The position numbers and the translations under genes are program-made. Of a DNA stretch of 28,525 nt, positions 1 to 8,900 are shown one piece after another (position 1 is the first letter of the stretch; each line of letters begins with the position of its first letter). A model generated the notes under the pieces. The model searched no databases. It was not told the DNA's origin and saw nothing but the letters and a program-made list of their open reading frames with translations. This DNA is from JAEXNA01 sp050486105 (GTDB taxonomy: Bacteria; Vulcanimicrobiota; Xenobia; Xenobiales; JADMJV01): assembly GCA_050486105.1 (NCBI GenBank), contig JBJHCR010000046.1, positions 1 to 28,525 on the forward strand. The letters are read 5' to 3'.

Positions 1-1
1 C

Positions 2-1276
2 TTCGGTATGAGTTCCGTCATTCACTTAGCCATGTCCGCCCTGGGCCACTCCCGCAAAGAGGCCCTCACTGTTCGGAGGGTGGCCCGGGAGTTGCAGCGA
101 CTGCCTCTCATGACGAGAGAGGCCGAGAAGGGTAAGGTTCCCTGGAGTAAACTGCGAGAGGTGGTCAGCGTGGCTACCGCTGAGACCGAGGAACTTTGGT
201 TGAAACTGTGCCAGGAATTGCCAACGGGGAAGATCCAGAAGCTGGTAACCCTCACCCCCAAAGGCGGCATTCCCGGACAACTCCCTGCAGAGCGGGATCC
301 TCTTGGCCCAGAGTTCCGTTGTCGTTTTTCTCCTGAGTTGATGGTGCAGATCGAGCGGCTCCTCCAACAGCGTTCTCAAGTTCAAGGTCGACCCTTATCC
401 TTTGCCGAGATGGTGGAGCAGTTGGTGACTGAGGCTTTGATCGGCAAGCCCTATGACGAAGCCGAAGAAAAGATGAAGGTGGAGGCCCAGCGAGAATTCG
501 CCGCCGAACAGCTGGCCCAAGACCCCTTGATCCGACATGTCCAGGATGTGGCCCGAAAGCTTGGTCTGGTCGACGACCACGCCGAAAACGAAGTTGCTTG
601 CGGCTGTTCCAATGGCGAGTCCTCCAATTGGTCCCACGAGGGAACACGGGACCAGCAATTCGGCTTCGAAGGTAAGCTGCTGGAATTAGCCTCGGGCGGG
701 CCAATCACCGGCCAAGATTCGGTCGAACCGGTTGGACTGAACGGTTTATCCCCACTCCTTTCGCTGCAAAATCGGTCCCCGCAGGGACCAACCGACTCCC
801 AAAACGCAATCCCGTCCCAGCCGGGACCAACTCTTCCGGGCACCCCCAATGCCACCAACGATCACGGTGTCGGCTACGAACTCCTCAGCCGCTCCATCGC
901 CAAGCTCCGCTTCAACCCCAAGAACCGCGTCCCCACCGAAGCCCAGCGCAAGGCTGTCCTAAGACGCGACCGCTACTGCTGCAGCACCCCATCATGTCCA
1001 AATCGTATGCGGCTGGAGTTGCATCATGTTCACTGGTACAGCCACGGCGGAGAGACCTTGCCCCCCAACCTCATCACTCTGTGCAGCGCTTATCACGCCT
1101 CGGTCCACGAAGGCCGGCTCAAGATCTGTGGCAACCTCAAGGACGGCCTGATCTTCACCGACGCCGAGGGTCGCCGCCTGGACCGCCTCCACCAACTCGC
1201 CCGGGCCGAATGGCTCGATTGGTGGATAGGCTGGAAGGGCGAAGAGTGGGAGAGCTACACCAGCAAGGTGGCTTGA
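2..1276 (+). CDS. HNH endonuclease, 5'-truncated by window edge
   Basis: This is the C-terminal part of a multidomain HNH nuclease. The frame is open to the window edge, and the first Met (position 8) falls inside a conserved-looking stretch (SVIHLAMSALGHSRKEA) that normally lies inside an N-terminal helical domain, so the true start is probably upstream. The N-terminal part resembles the DUF222-like/helical domain of multicopy HNH proteins, including a 'PWSKLREVVSVATAETE' segment. A low-complexity Pro/Ser/Gly-rich linker follows at about residues 195-285 from the first Met. The C-terminal HNH domain (about 310-400) has a CxxxxC zinc pair (CSTPSC), the LELHHVHW core, the central Asn in PPNLITLC and the final VHEG. 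The usual Cys or His after LCSA is Tyr (LCSAYH), so one metal ligand may be changed. HNH proteins of this kind are often mobile or selfish. The family call is fairly secure; the biological role is unknown. Confidence 0.8.
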   Translation, partial: FGMSSVIHLAMSALGHSRKEALTVRRVARELQRLPLMTREAEKGKVPWSKLREVVSVATAETEELWLKLCQELPTGKIQKLVTLTPKGGIPGQLPAERDPLGPEFRCRFSPELMVQIERLLQQRSQVQGRPLSFAEMVEQLVTEALIGKPYDEAEEKMKVEAQREFAAEQLAQDPLIRHVQDVARKLGLVDDHAENEVACGCSNGESSNWSHEGTRDQQFGFEGKLLELASGGPITGQDSVEPVGLNGLSPLLSLQNRSPQGPTDSQNAIPSQPGPTLPGTPNATNDHGVGYELLSRSIAKLRFNPKNRVPTEAQRKAVLRRDRYCCSTPSCPNRMRLELHHVHWYSHGGETLPPNLITLCSAYHASVHEGRLKICGNLKDGLIFTDAEGRRLDRLHQLARAEWLDWWIGWKGEEWESYTSKVA

Positions 1277-1649
1277 TACAGAGGCTCCAGGCTCCGTACT
1301 CCATCCCACCCCTTCCGGATCTCCCCATCCCCAACTCTTTCCCAAGACTCTCTGTCCAGCTTCCAGAATCTCTAAAGTCCCGCTCCACGCTCAAGCTTGG
1401 CTTCGCCGTCGTGCGGTGGTCTGCGGGGTCAAAATCTCGAGTACCCAACTTCCGATCTTGCTCCAAAATCTCCCCGGATTTTGTCCCTGCCGTCCACCGC
1501 CTCTGCTGGTTTCAGATTCCAGCCTCAGCTCCCGCACCATCAACTCCCGCCAGAAATCCCCCGTCAGGACACGTGTCTTCTTCATCACGCTGGGGCGGTC
1601 TAGTCTAAAGGAGCAGGTTGACTAGCCAAGAACTTCAGAGCGATGGACT
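1277..1649. other. Gene-free stretch after the HNH gene
   Basis: This 373-bp stretch is pyrimidine-rich on the plus strand, with many CCC/TCC runs. It holds only short open frames on both strands, and none shows a recognisable domain. An antisense frame of 65 codons (1391-1588) begins MMKKTRVLTGDFW but matches nothing I know; it could be a gene remnant. I see no clear terminator, promoter or repeat. Confidence 0.5.
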
Positions 1650-2600
1650 TTGGCTTTGTCAAATGAAGCAATCCGAAATCACTATGTGCCTCAATGCTAT
1701 CAAAGTAGCTGGCAGATACCCCATCCCAAGCGAAGTAAATGGATCGGGGTAAACACCAAAGACAGAAATTGTAAGGAACGCGCTATAAGGAGCAACGCCT
1801 GCAAGGAACACTTTTACGACCCTGAACTAGAAGCCGCCCTAGGAAGAATCGAGACTGATCTTGGGAAGGTGCTTCAAAAGATTAAGAATCGAGAAGAGAT
1901 ATCAGGTGCTGAGCGTGGCGCGCTGATCGCGTTCATTACAACTCAGTTGAGAAGAAATATTGTGGGTCAGCGACGGACTGAAATCCACATGAAAGAGCTA
2001 ATCGAGACTCATCAACCGGAGTCCGTAGAGAGGTTGACCAACCTAGTGATGAACGGCCCTGGGCCACTTAGAGATCGAGTGACGGAGATGGTTGCGCTGG
2101 AAGAATTGGTGAATCGATTCTATCAAGATCGCAAATCTAGAGACCTACCGAAGGGATACTTTACTGAAGTCATTTTAAGAGCGAGGGGCATCTTTTCGAA
2201 GATTCTGGCGGAGGAACTCATTTGGCTTTTCTATGTCAGCGACGGAACCGAGGAGTTCGTCACCTCAGACAATCCTGTGATTCTCCCTAAAGAAGGCCTC
2301 TTAGCCCGCCCAGAAGTTCTATTTCCCATTTGTCCAGAAGTTTGCCTTGTTGCCCGAAAGCCAAAAAAGACAGAGTCCTCCGAATTCAATATGTACGTTG
2401 ATATCCCAGGAAAGCGAGTGAAGCGAATAAATGCCCGGATTATCGCCGGGGCGGATGAAGAGGTTTACACTAGAGGAGTCAGACTCACGAGGGAACAGGC
2501 CGCCACCATCGGTACGGAGGTTTGGGGGGAGCGGCTACGCGTGGAGGGAGTCACCAATTTACCCGCCCAAGACTTAGGGTATCCTTCTAATGAGGAGTAA
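1650..2600 (+). CDS. DUF4238 domain protein
   Basis: This 316-residue protein carries the DUF4238 signature near its N-terminus (NHYVPQCYQSSW, residues 10-21), like the HYVPQFYL motif that opens this family. A helical region with Arg-rich 'FITTQLRRN' follows, and a later 'EEFVTSDNPVI' segment (about residues 205-215) is also typical of the family. Biochemical function is unknown; members recur near defence and mobile loci. The start is a TTG at 1650, since no ATG in this frame precedes the motif and the family normally starts a few residues before HYVPQ. An overlapping ATG at 1643 opens only seven codons. Composition is less GC-rich than drmD downstream. It ends 204 bp before drmD on the same strand, with a possible terminator hairpin between, so it is probably a separate transcript. 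Family call good, role unknown. Confidence 0.75.
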   Translation: MALSNEAIRNHYVPQCYQSSWQIPHPKRSKWIGVNTKDRNCKERAIRSNACKEHFYDPELEAALGRIETDLGKVLQKIKNREEISGAERGALIAFITTQLRRNIVGQRRTEIHMKELIETHQPESVERLTNLVMNGPGPLRDRVTEMVALEELVNRFYQDRKSRDLPKGYFTEVILRARGIFSKILAEELIWLFYVSDGTEEFVTSDNPVILPKEGLLARPEVLFPICPEVCLVARKPKKTESSEFNMYVDIPGKRVKRINARIIAGADEEVYTRGVRLTREQAATIGTEVWGERLRVEGVTNLPAQDLGYPSNEE

Positions 2601-2616
2601 ACAAAGCTAGGCATCT

Positions 2617-2666
2617 CCGTTGAAAGTTTGGGCTCTCTTAGCCTGGCTTTCTTCTGGCTTCAACGG
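2617..2666 (+). terminator. Inverted repeat after the DUF4238 gene, possible weak terminator
   Basis: An 8-bp perfect inverted repeat, CCGTTGAA (2617-2624) and TTCAACGG (2659-2666), encloses 34 nt that themselves include a small GGCT/AGCC stem. It begins 17 bp after the DUF4238 stop codon. No T-run follows, so it is at best a weak or factor-dependent terminator. It could equally be a regulatory site for drmD. Confidence 0.35.
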
Positions 2667-2760
2667 TACCTGAACCGGGCAGGGGTTTCTTGAGTCTCGT
2701 TTTCTCGGCTGCCCCCCCCGACATTTTCTGTCGCCCCCAGTCGCTTCCCCAATCTCTGGC

Positions 2761-2800
2761 CGATCGGTTCGAGGGTTCCGGGGATTGGGTTCGAACATCG
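2761..2800 (+). promoter_or_regulatory. Hairpin or operator just before the drmD start codon
   Basis: CGAT (2761-2764) plus GTTCGA (2767-2772) can pair with TCGAAC (2791-2796) plus ATCG (2797-2800). This gives a 10-bp stem with a 2-nt bulge and an 18-nt loop. It ends 4 bp before the drmD ATG, so in mRNA it would cover the ribosome-binding region, where no strong Shine-Dalgarno is visible. It could limit drmD translation or be a protein-binding palindrome. Inference only. Confidence 0.35.
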
Positions 2801-2804
2801 CTCT

Positions 2805-5800
2805 ATGTCCCAAACCCTGACCGAAGAAGCGCTGATTTCCGTTGGCTTACCCACTCCCGGGACCTTGGTGACGGTGAGGCGGCGGCAGTGGGTGGTGGAG
2901 GATGTTCGGCGGTCGGGTTTGCCCAGCCAGGCGGTGGGGCCGGACCCTCGGGCGCCTATGCACTTGGTGAGCCTGGTTTCGGTGGAGGACGACGCTCTGG
3001 GGGAGGAGCTGCAGGTGATCTGGGAGATCGAGCCCGGGGCCCATCTGCACGAGAACTTTGCTCTGCCCGACAGTGAGGGTTTCGACCAGCCCAAAAGGCT
3101 GGAGGCCTTCTTGGACGCCGTGCGCTGGGGGGCGGTGGTGAATGCCGATCGGGAGCAACTGCAAGCCCCATTTCGAAGCGGAATTGAGCTAGAGGACTAC
3201 CAGTTGGAGCCGGTGGTTCGCTGTCTGGAGATGCCCCGGGTGAACCTTTTGCTGGCCGACGATGTGGGCCTAGGGAAGACCATCGAGTCCGGCTTGGTGG
3301 TGCAGGAACTGATGCTCAGAAACCGGGTTCGCAGCGTGTTGGTGCTTTGCCCGGCGGCCCTGTGCGTGCAGTGGCAAGAGCAGATGCGGGATAAGTTTGG
3401 CCTGGAGTTCCGCATCGTGGACGGCGAGCTGATCCAGCAGTTGCGCCGTCAGCGCGGGATTCACGTCAACCCTTGGACCCACTTCCCCAGGCTGATCGCC
3501 TCCATCGATTACTTTAAGCGCGACCGGCCCCTGCGCCGCTTTATGGAGGCCCTGCCCTCGGAGGTCACCTATCCCCGGGCCTTTGACCTTCTGATCGTCG
3601 ATGAGGCCCACAACGTGGCCCCCTCCGGCAGCGGACATTACGCCGTGGACTCCCAACGCACCGAGGCCGTGCGCCTGATCGCCCCGCATTTCGAGCATAA
3701 ACTCTTTCTTTCGGCCACCCCTCATAACGGGTATCAAGAGAGCTTCACCGCCTTGCTGGAACTCCTAGATGACCAGCGCTTTGCCCGGGGGATGGAGCCT
3801 GATCAAAAGCAGCTTGCCTCAGTCATGGTGCGGCGGCTGAAGTCCGACATCAAGGAGTGGGACGGCAGCGCCCGTTTTGCCCAAAGGCAGCTCAAGGCCA
3901 TTGAGGTGCCTTATAGCCAAGAGGAACGGCAGGCCCACGCCGCCTTGCAGGAGTACACCGAAAGCCGAAGGTCTTCGGCCGCTAGCCCAGCAGAGAAGAC
4001 GGCCACCGAGTTTGTGCTGAAGCTTTTGAAGAAACGCCTGTTCTCTTCACCTGCGGCCTTCGAGCGCACCCTGGCCAAACACCGGCAGACGGCTGGTAAG
4101 ACCAGTAAGAGCCGCAGGGTTCGCAAGGCCCCCTCGGAGAGGTTGCTCAAATCCCGAATCCTGGGCTTAGACGAAGACTACTCCGACGACTTGCAGTTCG
4201 AGAACAACACCGAGGAACTGCTGGAGGCCACCGGCGACTATTTGGGATCCTTGAGTTCGGAAGAAGTCGCGCTCCTCGATAAGCTGGCGCGCTGGGCCGC
4301 CAAGTCGGCATCTCGGGCCGACTCCAAGGCCCAGGCCCTCTTGGACTGGCTGGATCAGAACCTGCGCCCTGATGGGGGCTGGAGCGAGCAGAGGGTGATC
4401 ATCTTCACCGAGTATCGAGACACCCAGAAATGGCTCTACGAGCTTTTGGCCCACCAAGGCCTAGTTCGAGACCGGGCGGGGGAGCGGCTGATGAGCCTTT
4501 ACGGGGGGCTCGACAGCGAAGAGCGAGAGCGGGTCAAGGCCGCCTTCCAGGCCCATCCCAAGGATTCGCCGGTGCGAATACTTCTGGCCACCGATGCCGC
4601 CTCCGAGGGGATCGACCTGCAGAATCATTGTCATCTTTTGATCCACTATGAGATTCCCTGGAACCCTAACCGCCTGGAGCAGCGCAATGGGCGTATCGAC
4701 CGCCACGGGCAAAAGCAGAGCCAAGTTGAGATCCACCACTTTGTGGGCCAGGGCTTTCAGGCTCGACGCCCGGATGAGGAGGTCGGGGACCTCGAGGGAG
4801 ATATGGAGTTTCTGGCCCGGGTCATTCAGAAAGTGGAGACCATCCGTCAGGACTTGGGAAGTATGGGACCGGTGATCGCTCGGCAGGTGGAAAAGGCCAT
4901 GCTCGGTACTGAGCGCAGTCTGGACACCAAGAAGGAAGAGGCTGAGGCCTCTCGCAATCGAGAGGCTCTGAAGGTGGAGCGGCAGCTTCGCAGCCTGGAA
5001 GAAACCCGCGACCGCCTCCAGGAAGCCCGGCAAACCCAGCGAGTGGAGCCCGAGCACATCCAACAGGTGGTTACCATCGGCCTGGAGCTGGGGGACAAGC
5101 CGCCTCTGCAGCCGGGCCCCGAGGCTGAAACTTTCTGGATGCCGCCCTTGGAGGGCGATTGGGCCCTTTGCGCCCAGGGCCTAGAACACCCCCACACCAA
5201 AAGGGTGCGGCCCATCACCTTTCGCCACGAGCTGGTGAAGGGGCGAGACGATCTGGTTCTGGTGCACCTGAATCATCCGTTGGTGCAACGGGCTCTTCGC
5301 CTGCTTCGGGGTGAGGTGTGGAAGCCTGCCGGAGAGAAGAAGATCTTCAGGGTCACCGTCCGCACTCTGCCCGATCGGGTGAGCACCGACCCCGTGGTGG
5401 TGGCCCACGCTCGGCTTTTGGTGCTGGGAGGTAAGAGCCACCGCCTGCACGAGGAGATGGTGACAGCCGGAGGTCGATTTCGGAAAGGGCGCTTCCGACG
5501 CTTGGGGCAAGGGGAGTTGCAGCAGGCCCTGGAGGCGGGCGGATTCGGCTTTCCCGGACCGCAGGTTTTACAGAGGATCTCCGCCGTTTGGCCGGAGGTC
5601 AAGGCGGGGTTGCAAGACGCTCTGAGCGCTCGAGAAAAAGACCGAACCGAGACCCTCAAAAGCCGTTTGGAGCGCAAGATGAGCCGGGAGGTGGGAGACC
5701 TTAAGGCCGTCTTGGAGCAGTTGGCCCGACAGATCGAGAAAGCGCTGGAAGACCAGAGGGTTTTTGAAGAAACGCATTTGCAGCTGCATCTCTTCACCGA

Positions 5801-5975
5801 CGTGGAACGGGAGCAGTGGAATAAGGACCGAGACCTCTTGAAGATCCGCTTGCACAAAATCCCGGGCGAAATCGAGAACGAATCCCAAGAGATCCGTAGG
5901 CGTTATCAGGACCCGGTGCCCAGACTCTTTCCCGTGGCGGTCACCTGGCTGATGCCGGAGCGTTTATGTCGGTAG
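2805..5975 (+). CDS. drmD: DISARM class 1 SNF2-like helicase DrmD
   Basis: This is a 1056-residue SF2/SNF2-type DNA translocase. The N-terminal segment (PGTLVTVRRRQWVV, residues 18-31) is typical of the SNF2-like DrmD group. Motif I is ADDVGLGKT ending near residue 159, motif II is DEAH at 266-269, and motif III is SATP at 303-306. The second RecA domain shows IIFTEYRDTQKWL (about residue 534), ATDAASEGIDLQ (about 595-606), and motif VI in RNGRIDRHGQ (627-636). A long, partly coiled-coil C-terminal region (about 690-760 and 930-1030) is rich in Glu, Arg and Lys. In class 1 DISARM, DrmD is encoded directly upstream of the adenine methylase, as here, where the two overlap by 10 bp. The start is ATG 2805, which gives the expected N-terminus. 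Other SNF2 proteins look similar, but the pairing with drmMI, drmA and drmB makes DISARM the best call. Confidence 0.9.
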   Translation: MSQTLTEEALISVGLPTPGTLVTVRRRQWVVEDVRRSGLPSQAVGPDPRAPMHLVSLVSVEDDALGEELQVIWEIEPGAHLHENFALPDSEGFDQPKRLEAFLDAVRWGAVVNADREQLQAPFRSGIELEDYQLEPVVRCLEMPRVNLLLADDVGLGKTIESGLVVQELMLRNRVRSVLVLCPAALCVQWQEQMRDKFGLEFRIVDGELIQQLRRQRGIHVNPWTHFPRLIASIDYFKRDRPLRRFMEALPSEVTYPRAFDLLIVDEAHNVAPSGSGHYAVDSQRTEAVRLIAPHFEHKLFLSATPHNGYQESFTALLELLDDQRFARGMEPDQKQLASVMVRRLKSDIKEWDGSARFAQRQLKAIEVPYSQEERQAHAALQEYTESRRSSAASPAEKTATEFVLKLLKKRLFSSPAAFERTLAKHRQTAGKTSKSRRVRKAPSERLLKSRILGLDEDYSDDLQFENNTEELLEATGDYLGSLSSEEVALLDKLARWAAKSASRADSKAQALLDWLDQNLRPDGGWSEQRVIIFTEYRDTQKWLYELLAHQGLVRDRAGERLMSLYGGLDSEERERVKAAFQAHPKDSPVRILLATDAASEGIDLQNHCHLLIHYEIPWNPNRLEQRNGRIDRHGQKQSQVEIHHFVGQGFQARRPDEEVGDLEGDMEFLARVIQKVETIRQDLGSMGPVIARQVEKAMLGTERSLDTKKEEAEASRNREALKVERQLRSLEETRDRLQEARQTQRVEPEHIQQVVTIGLELGDKPPLQPGPEAETFWMPPLEGDWALCAQGLEHPHTKRVRPITFRHELVKGRDDLVLVHLNHPLVQRALRLLRGEVWKPAGEKKIFRVTVRTLPDRVSTDPVVVAHARLLVLGGKSHRLHEEMVTAGGRFRKGRFRRLGQGELQQALEAGGFGFPGPQVLQRISAVWPEVKAGLQDALSAREKDRTETLKSRLERKMSREVGDLKAVLEQLARQIEKALEDQRVFEETHLQLHLFTDVEREQWNKDRDLLKIRLHKIPGEIENESQEIRRRYQDPVPRLFPVAVTWLMPERLCR

Positions 5976-8900
5976 CCCGCCATCACGCCGATTGGCTGAA
6001 CCTGCTGGAGGTTTCCGGGCCCTTTCTTTCGGTGGGGGTGCTCAGCGAAGTGTTCCCCCAAGAGTTGGACAGCCACGATCCCCAGGCCTACGCCCGGCTG
6101 AAGTTGGCCTACGACGAGTGGTTGGAGGGTCGAAATCAGGCCGAAGTGCACCATGCCTGGATCGACTTCGTCTTGTCGGAAACCCTGGATTTGGGGGAGG
6201 TGCTCAAGCGCGGTCAGGAGATCCCCTCGGGGCTGGAAGCTCGGGTGGAGGTGCACGGAGAGACCTTGCGCCCCAGCGCCGTGGTGCAGAGGGTGAACGG
6301 CAGCAGCAGCCGGCCGCGGCTGTTGGTGGCCGAGTACCCCTGCCATCAAAAGCTGACGGGTTCGCTTAGCGGCAACCGATGGAGCGCCTCTCCGGCCACC
6401 CGCATGATGGAACTGCTGCTGCGCACCGAGCAGGGTCTGGGGCTGGTGACCAACGGAGAAGAGTGGATGGTGGTCCACGCCAAGGGGGGTGAGACCACCG
6501 GCTTTGGTTCCTGGTATTCCGAATTGCTGACCGAAGAGCGGGTGGCCCTGCGCTCTTTTCGCACCCTGCTGGGGCGGGATCGGTTTTTCGGTGTTCCTGA
6601 CCCGGAGACCTTACAAGGGTTGCTGGAGCGGAGCCGGGAAGATCAAAAAGAGGTCACCGACCAATTGGGCCGACAGGTTCGCCGGGCGGTGGAGAGCCTG
6701 ATCTTTGCCATCGATTGGGTGGATCGCACCCAGAACCGCAAACTGCTGGCAGGCTACGACGAGAAGCTGCTGTACGAGGCAGCCCTGACGGTGATGATGC
6801 GTTTGGTGTTTTTGCTCTGCGCCGAAGAGCGGGGGCTGTTGCTGCTGGGCAAGAGCGACCTCTACGATCAGCACTACGCGGTGAGCCCTCTGCGCGACCA
6901 ACTGAGAGCCCGGGCCGACCAATATGGGGAAGAGGTGCTGCAGTCTCGCTATGACGCCTGGAGCCGCCTGCTGTCCATCTTTCGCGCGGTGCACTCAGGA
7001 ATTGCCCACGAAGAGTTGTCCCTACCAGCCTACGGAGGCAGCCTGTTCGACCCCGACCGCTTTCCCTTTCTTGAAGGCCGGCCGCCAAGCAGCAGCTGGA
7101 AGTCGGAGTCGGCCACCCCCTTGCCCATCGACAACCGCACGGTGTTGGAGTTGCTGGAGGCCTTGCAGTTGCTGGAGGTGCGGGTGGGCAAGGGCCGGGG
7201 CTACGAGGCCCAGAGGCTGTCCTTTCGGGCCCTGGACATCGAACAGATTGGCCACGTTTACGAGGGGCTTTTGGACCACACCGCGGTGCGGGCCGAAGAA
7301 CCGGTGTTGGGACTTGAGGGGGCCAAGGGCCTGGAGCCGGAGGTGCCGCTCTATGAGCTGGAGTTGCAGCGGCAAAAGGGGGAGAGCGAGCTGCTGCAGT
7401 TCTTGAAAACGACCACCGGCCGCAACCCCAACACCCTAGAGAAAACCCTGGGTTTGTACCAGCAGGTGGAGGCTCCCAAGCTCCCCCTGGCTTGCGATAA
7501 CGATTCCGCCTTGGTGCAGCGAGTGAAGCCCTACGTGGGGCTGGTTCGGGAGAACAGTCGCGGGGTGCCCCTGGTGTTCACCAAGGGCTCGGTCTATGTG
7601 ACCCAGGGCTCCGACCGCCGGGCCACCGGCACCCACTACACCCCCCGCAGCCTGACGGAAGAGATCGTGCAGCATACCCTGGACCCCCTGGTGTACGAAG
7701 GCATGGCCGATGGAGTGGAACCCAGCCCGGAGACCTTGAAGAGCGCAAGCGAGATCCTGGACCTCAAGGTTTGTGATCTGGCCATGGGATCAGGGGCCTT
7801 CTTGGTGCAGGCTTGTCGTTATCTCTCAGAAAAAGTGGTGGAAGCCTGGGAGAGCGAGGCGAGCGCAGCGGCCCAGGCAGCCCCTGGGGCCATACCCATC
7901 AGTACCCATCGCGAAGAGCAATTGGCTCTGGCCCGGCGCTTGGTGGTGGAGAAGTGCCTCTATGGGGTGGATAAGAACCCGCTGGCGGTGGAGATGGCCA
8001 AGCTGTCTTTATGGCTGATCACCCTGGATCGTCAGAAGCCCTTCAGCTTCTTGGACCACGCCCTGCGCTGTGGGGACTCCTTGCTTGGGGTCACCGACCG
8101 ACGGCAGCTTCACGCCTTCAACCTGCAGCCCAACCTCCAGGAGTTGCCGGTGTTCGGCGATCAGCTCTTGGAGGCTTTGCAGGAGGCCGAGCGGATCCGC
8201 CAAGAGCTTCGCAGCTTCACGGTGCAAGATCCCAGAGACGGAGAGCGCAAACGCTTTCTTTTGGCCCGGGCCGAAGAGCTTACCGAGCGTCTGAAGGCGG
8301 TGGCAGATCTGTTGATCGCCGCCTATTTGGCGAGCGGCGGCAAGCCCAAGCCCGAACACCTGGACGACCAGGTGGCCCTGATCCAACACGCCCTGGGCGG
8401 GGAGGACTGGCGACCGCTGCAGCGCAGAGCCCAAGACCTCCTGGACCAGAACAAACCCCAGGGAACCCCCTCCCGCCGCCCCTTCCACTGGGCCTTGGAA
8501 TTCCCGGAGGTGTTCGGAGAAGGACGGGCTGGATTTGACGCCATCGTGGGCAATCCGCCGTTTCAGGGGGGGACCTTTATTACCGGAACCTACGGGACGG
8601 ACTATCGCGAGTTCTTGGTAAATCTGGTAGCGTCTTCCAAGCGTGGAAACGCTGATCTCTGCGCTTTCTTTCTTCTTCGTGCAGCAGGCCTTATTAGGGC
8701 GCAGTCTACCTTGGGCTACCTTACCACCAACACCATCAGCGAAGGAGATACTCGCGAAGTTGGCTTGGACCAGCTGGTAGAGTGGGGTTTTTCCATCCTT
8801 CGTGCAGTTCCGAGTCGGAAATGGCCGGGAGAGGCCAACCTGGAGGTTGCCCATTTATGGCTCTACAGAGGTGCTTGGAAGTACACTTCTATTTTGGATG

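Noticed and set aside
1391..1588. 65-codon minus-strand frame (MMKKTRVLTGDFW) as a gene
   Set aside because: Short, no family match and low-complexity second half; noted only as a possible remnant.
5273..5857. 194-codon minus-strand frame inside drmD
   Set aside because: Shadow frame with Arg/Ser-rich composition typical of antisense to GC-rich coding DNA; the plus-strand helicase is clear.
8009..8854. 281-codon minus-strand frame inside drmMI
   Set aside because: Antisense shadow across the methylase motif region; no recognisable domain.
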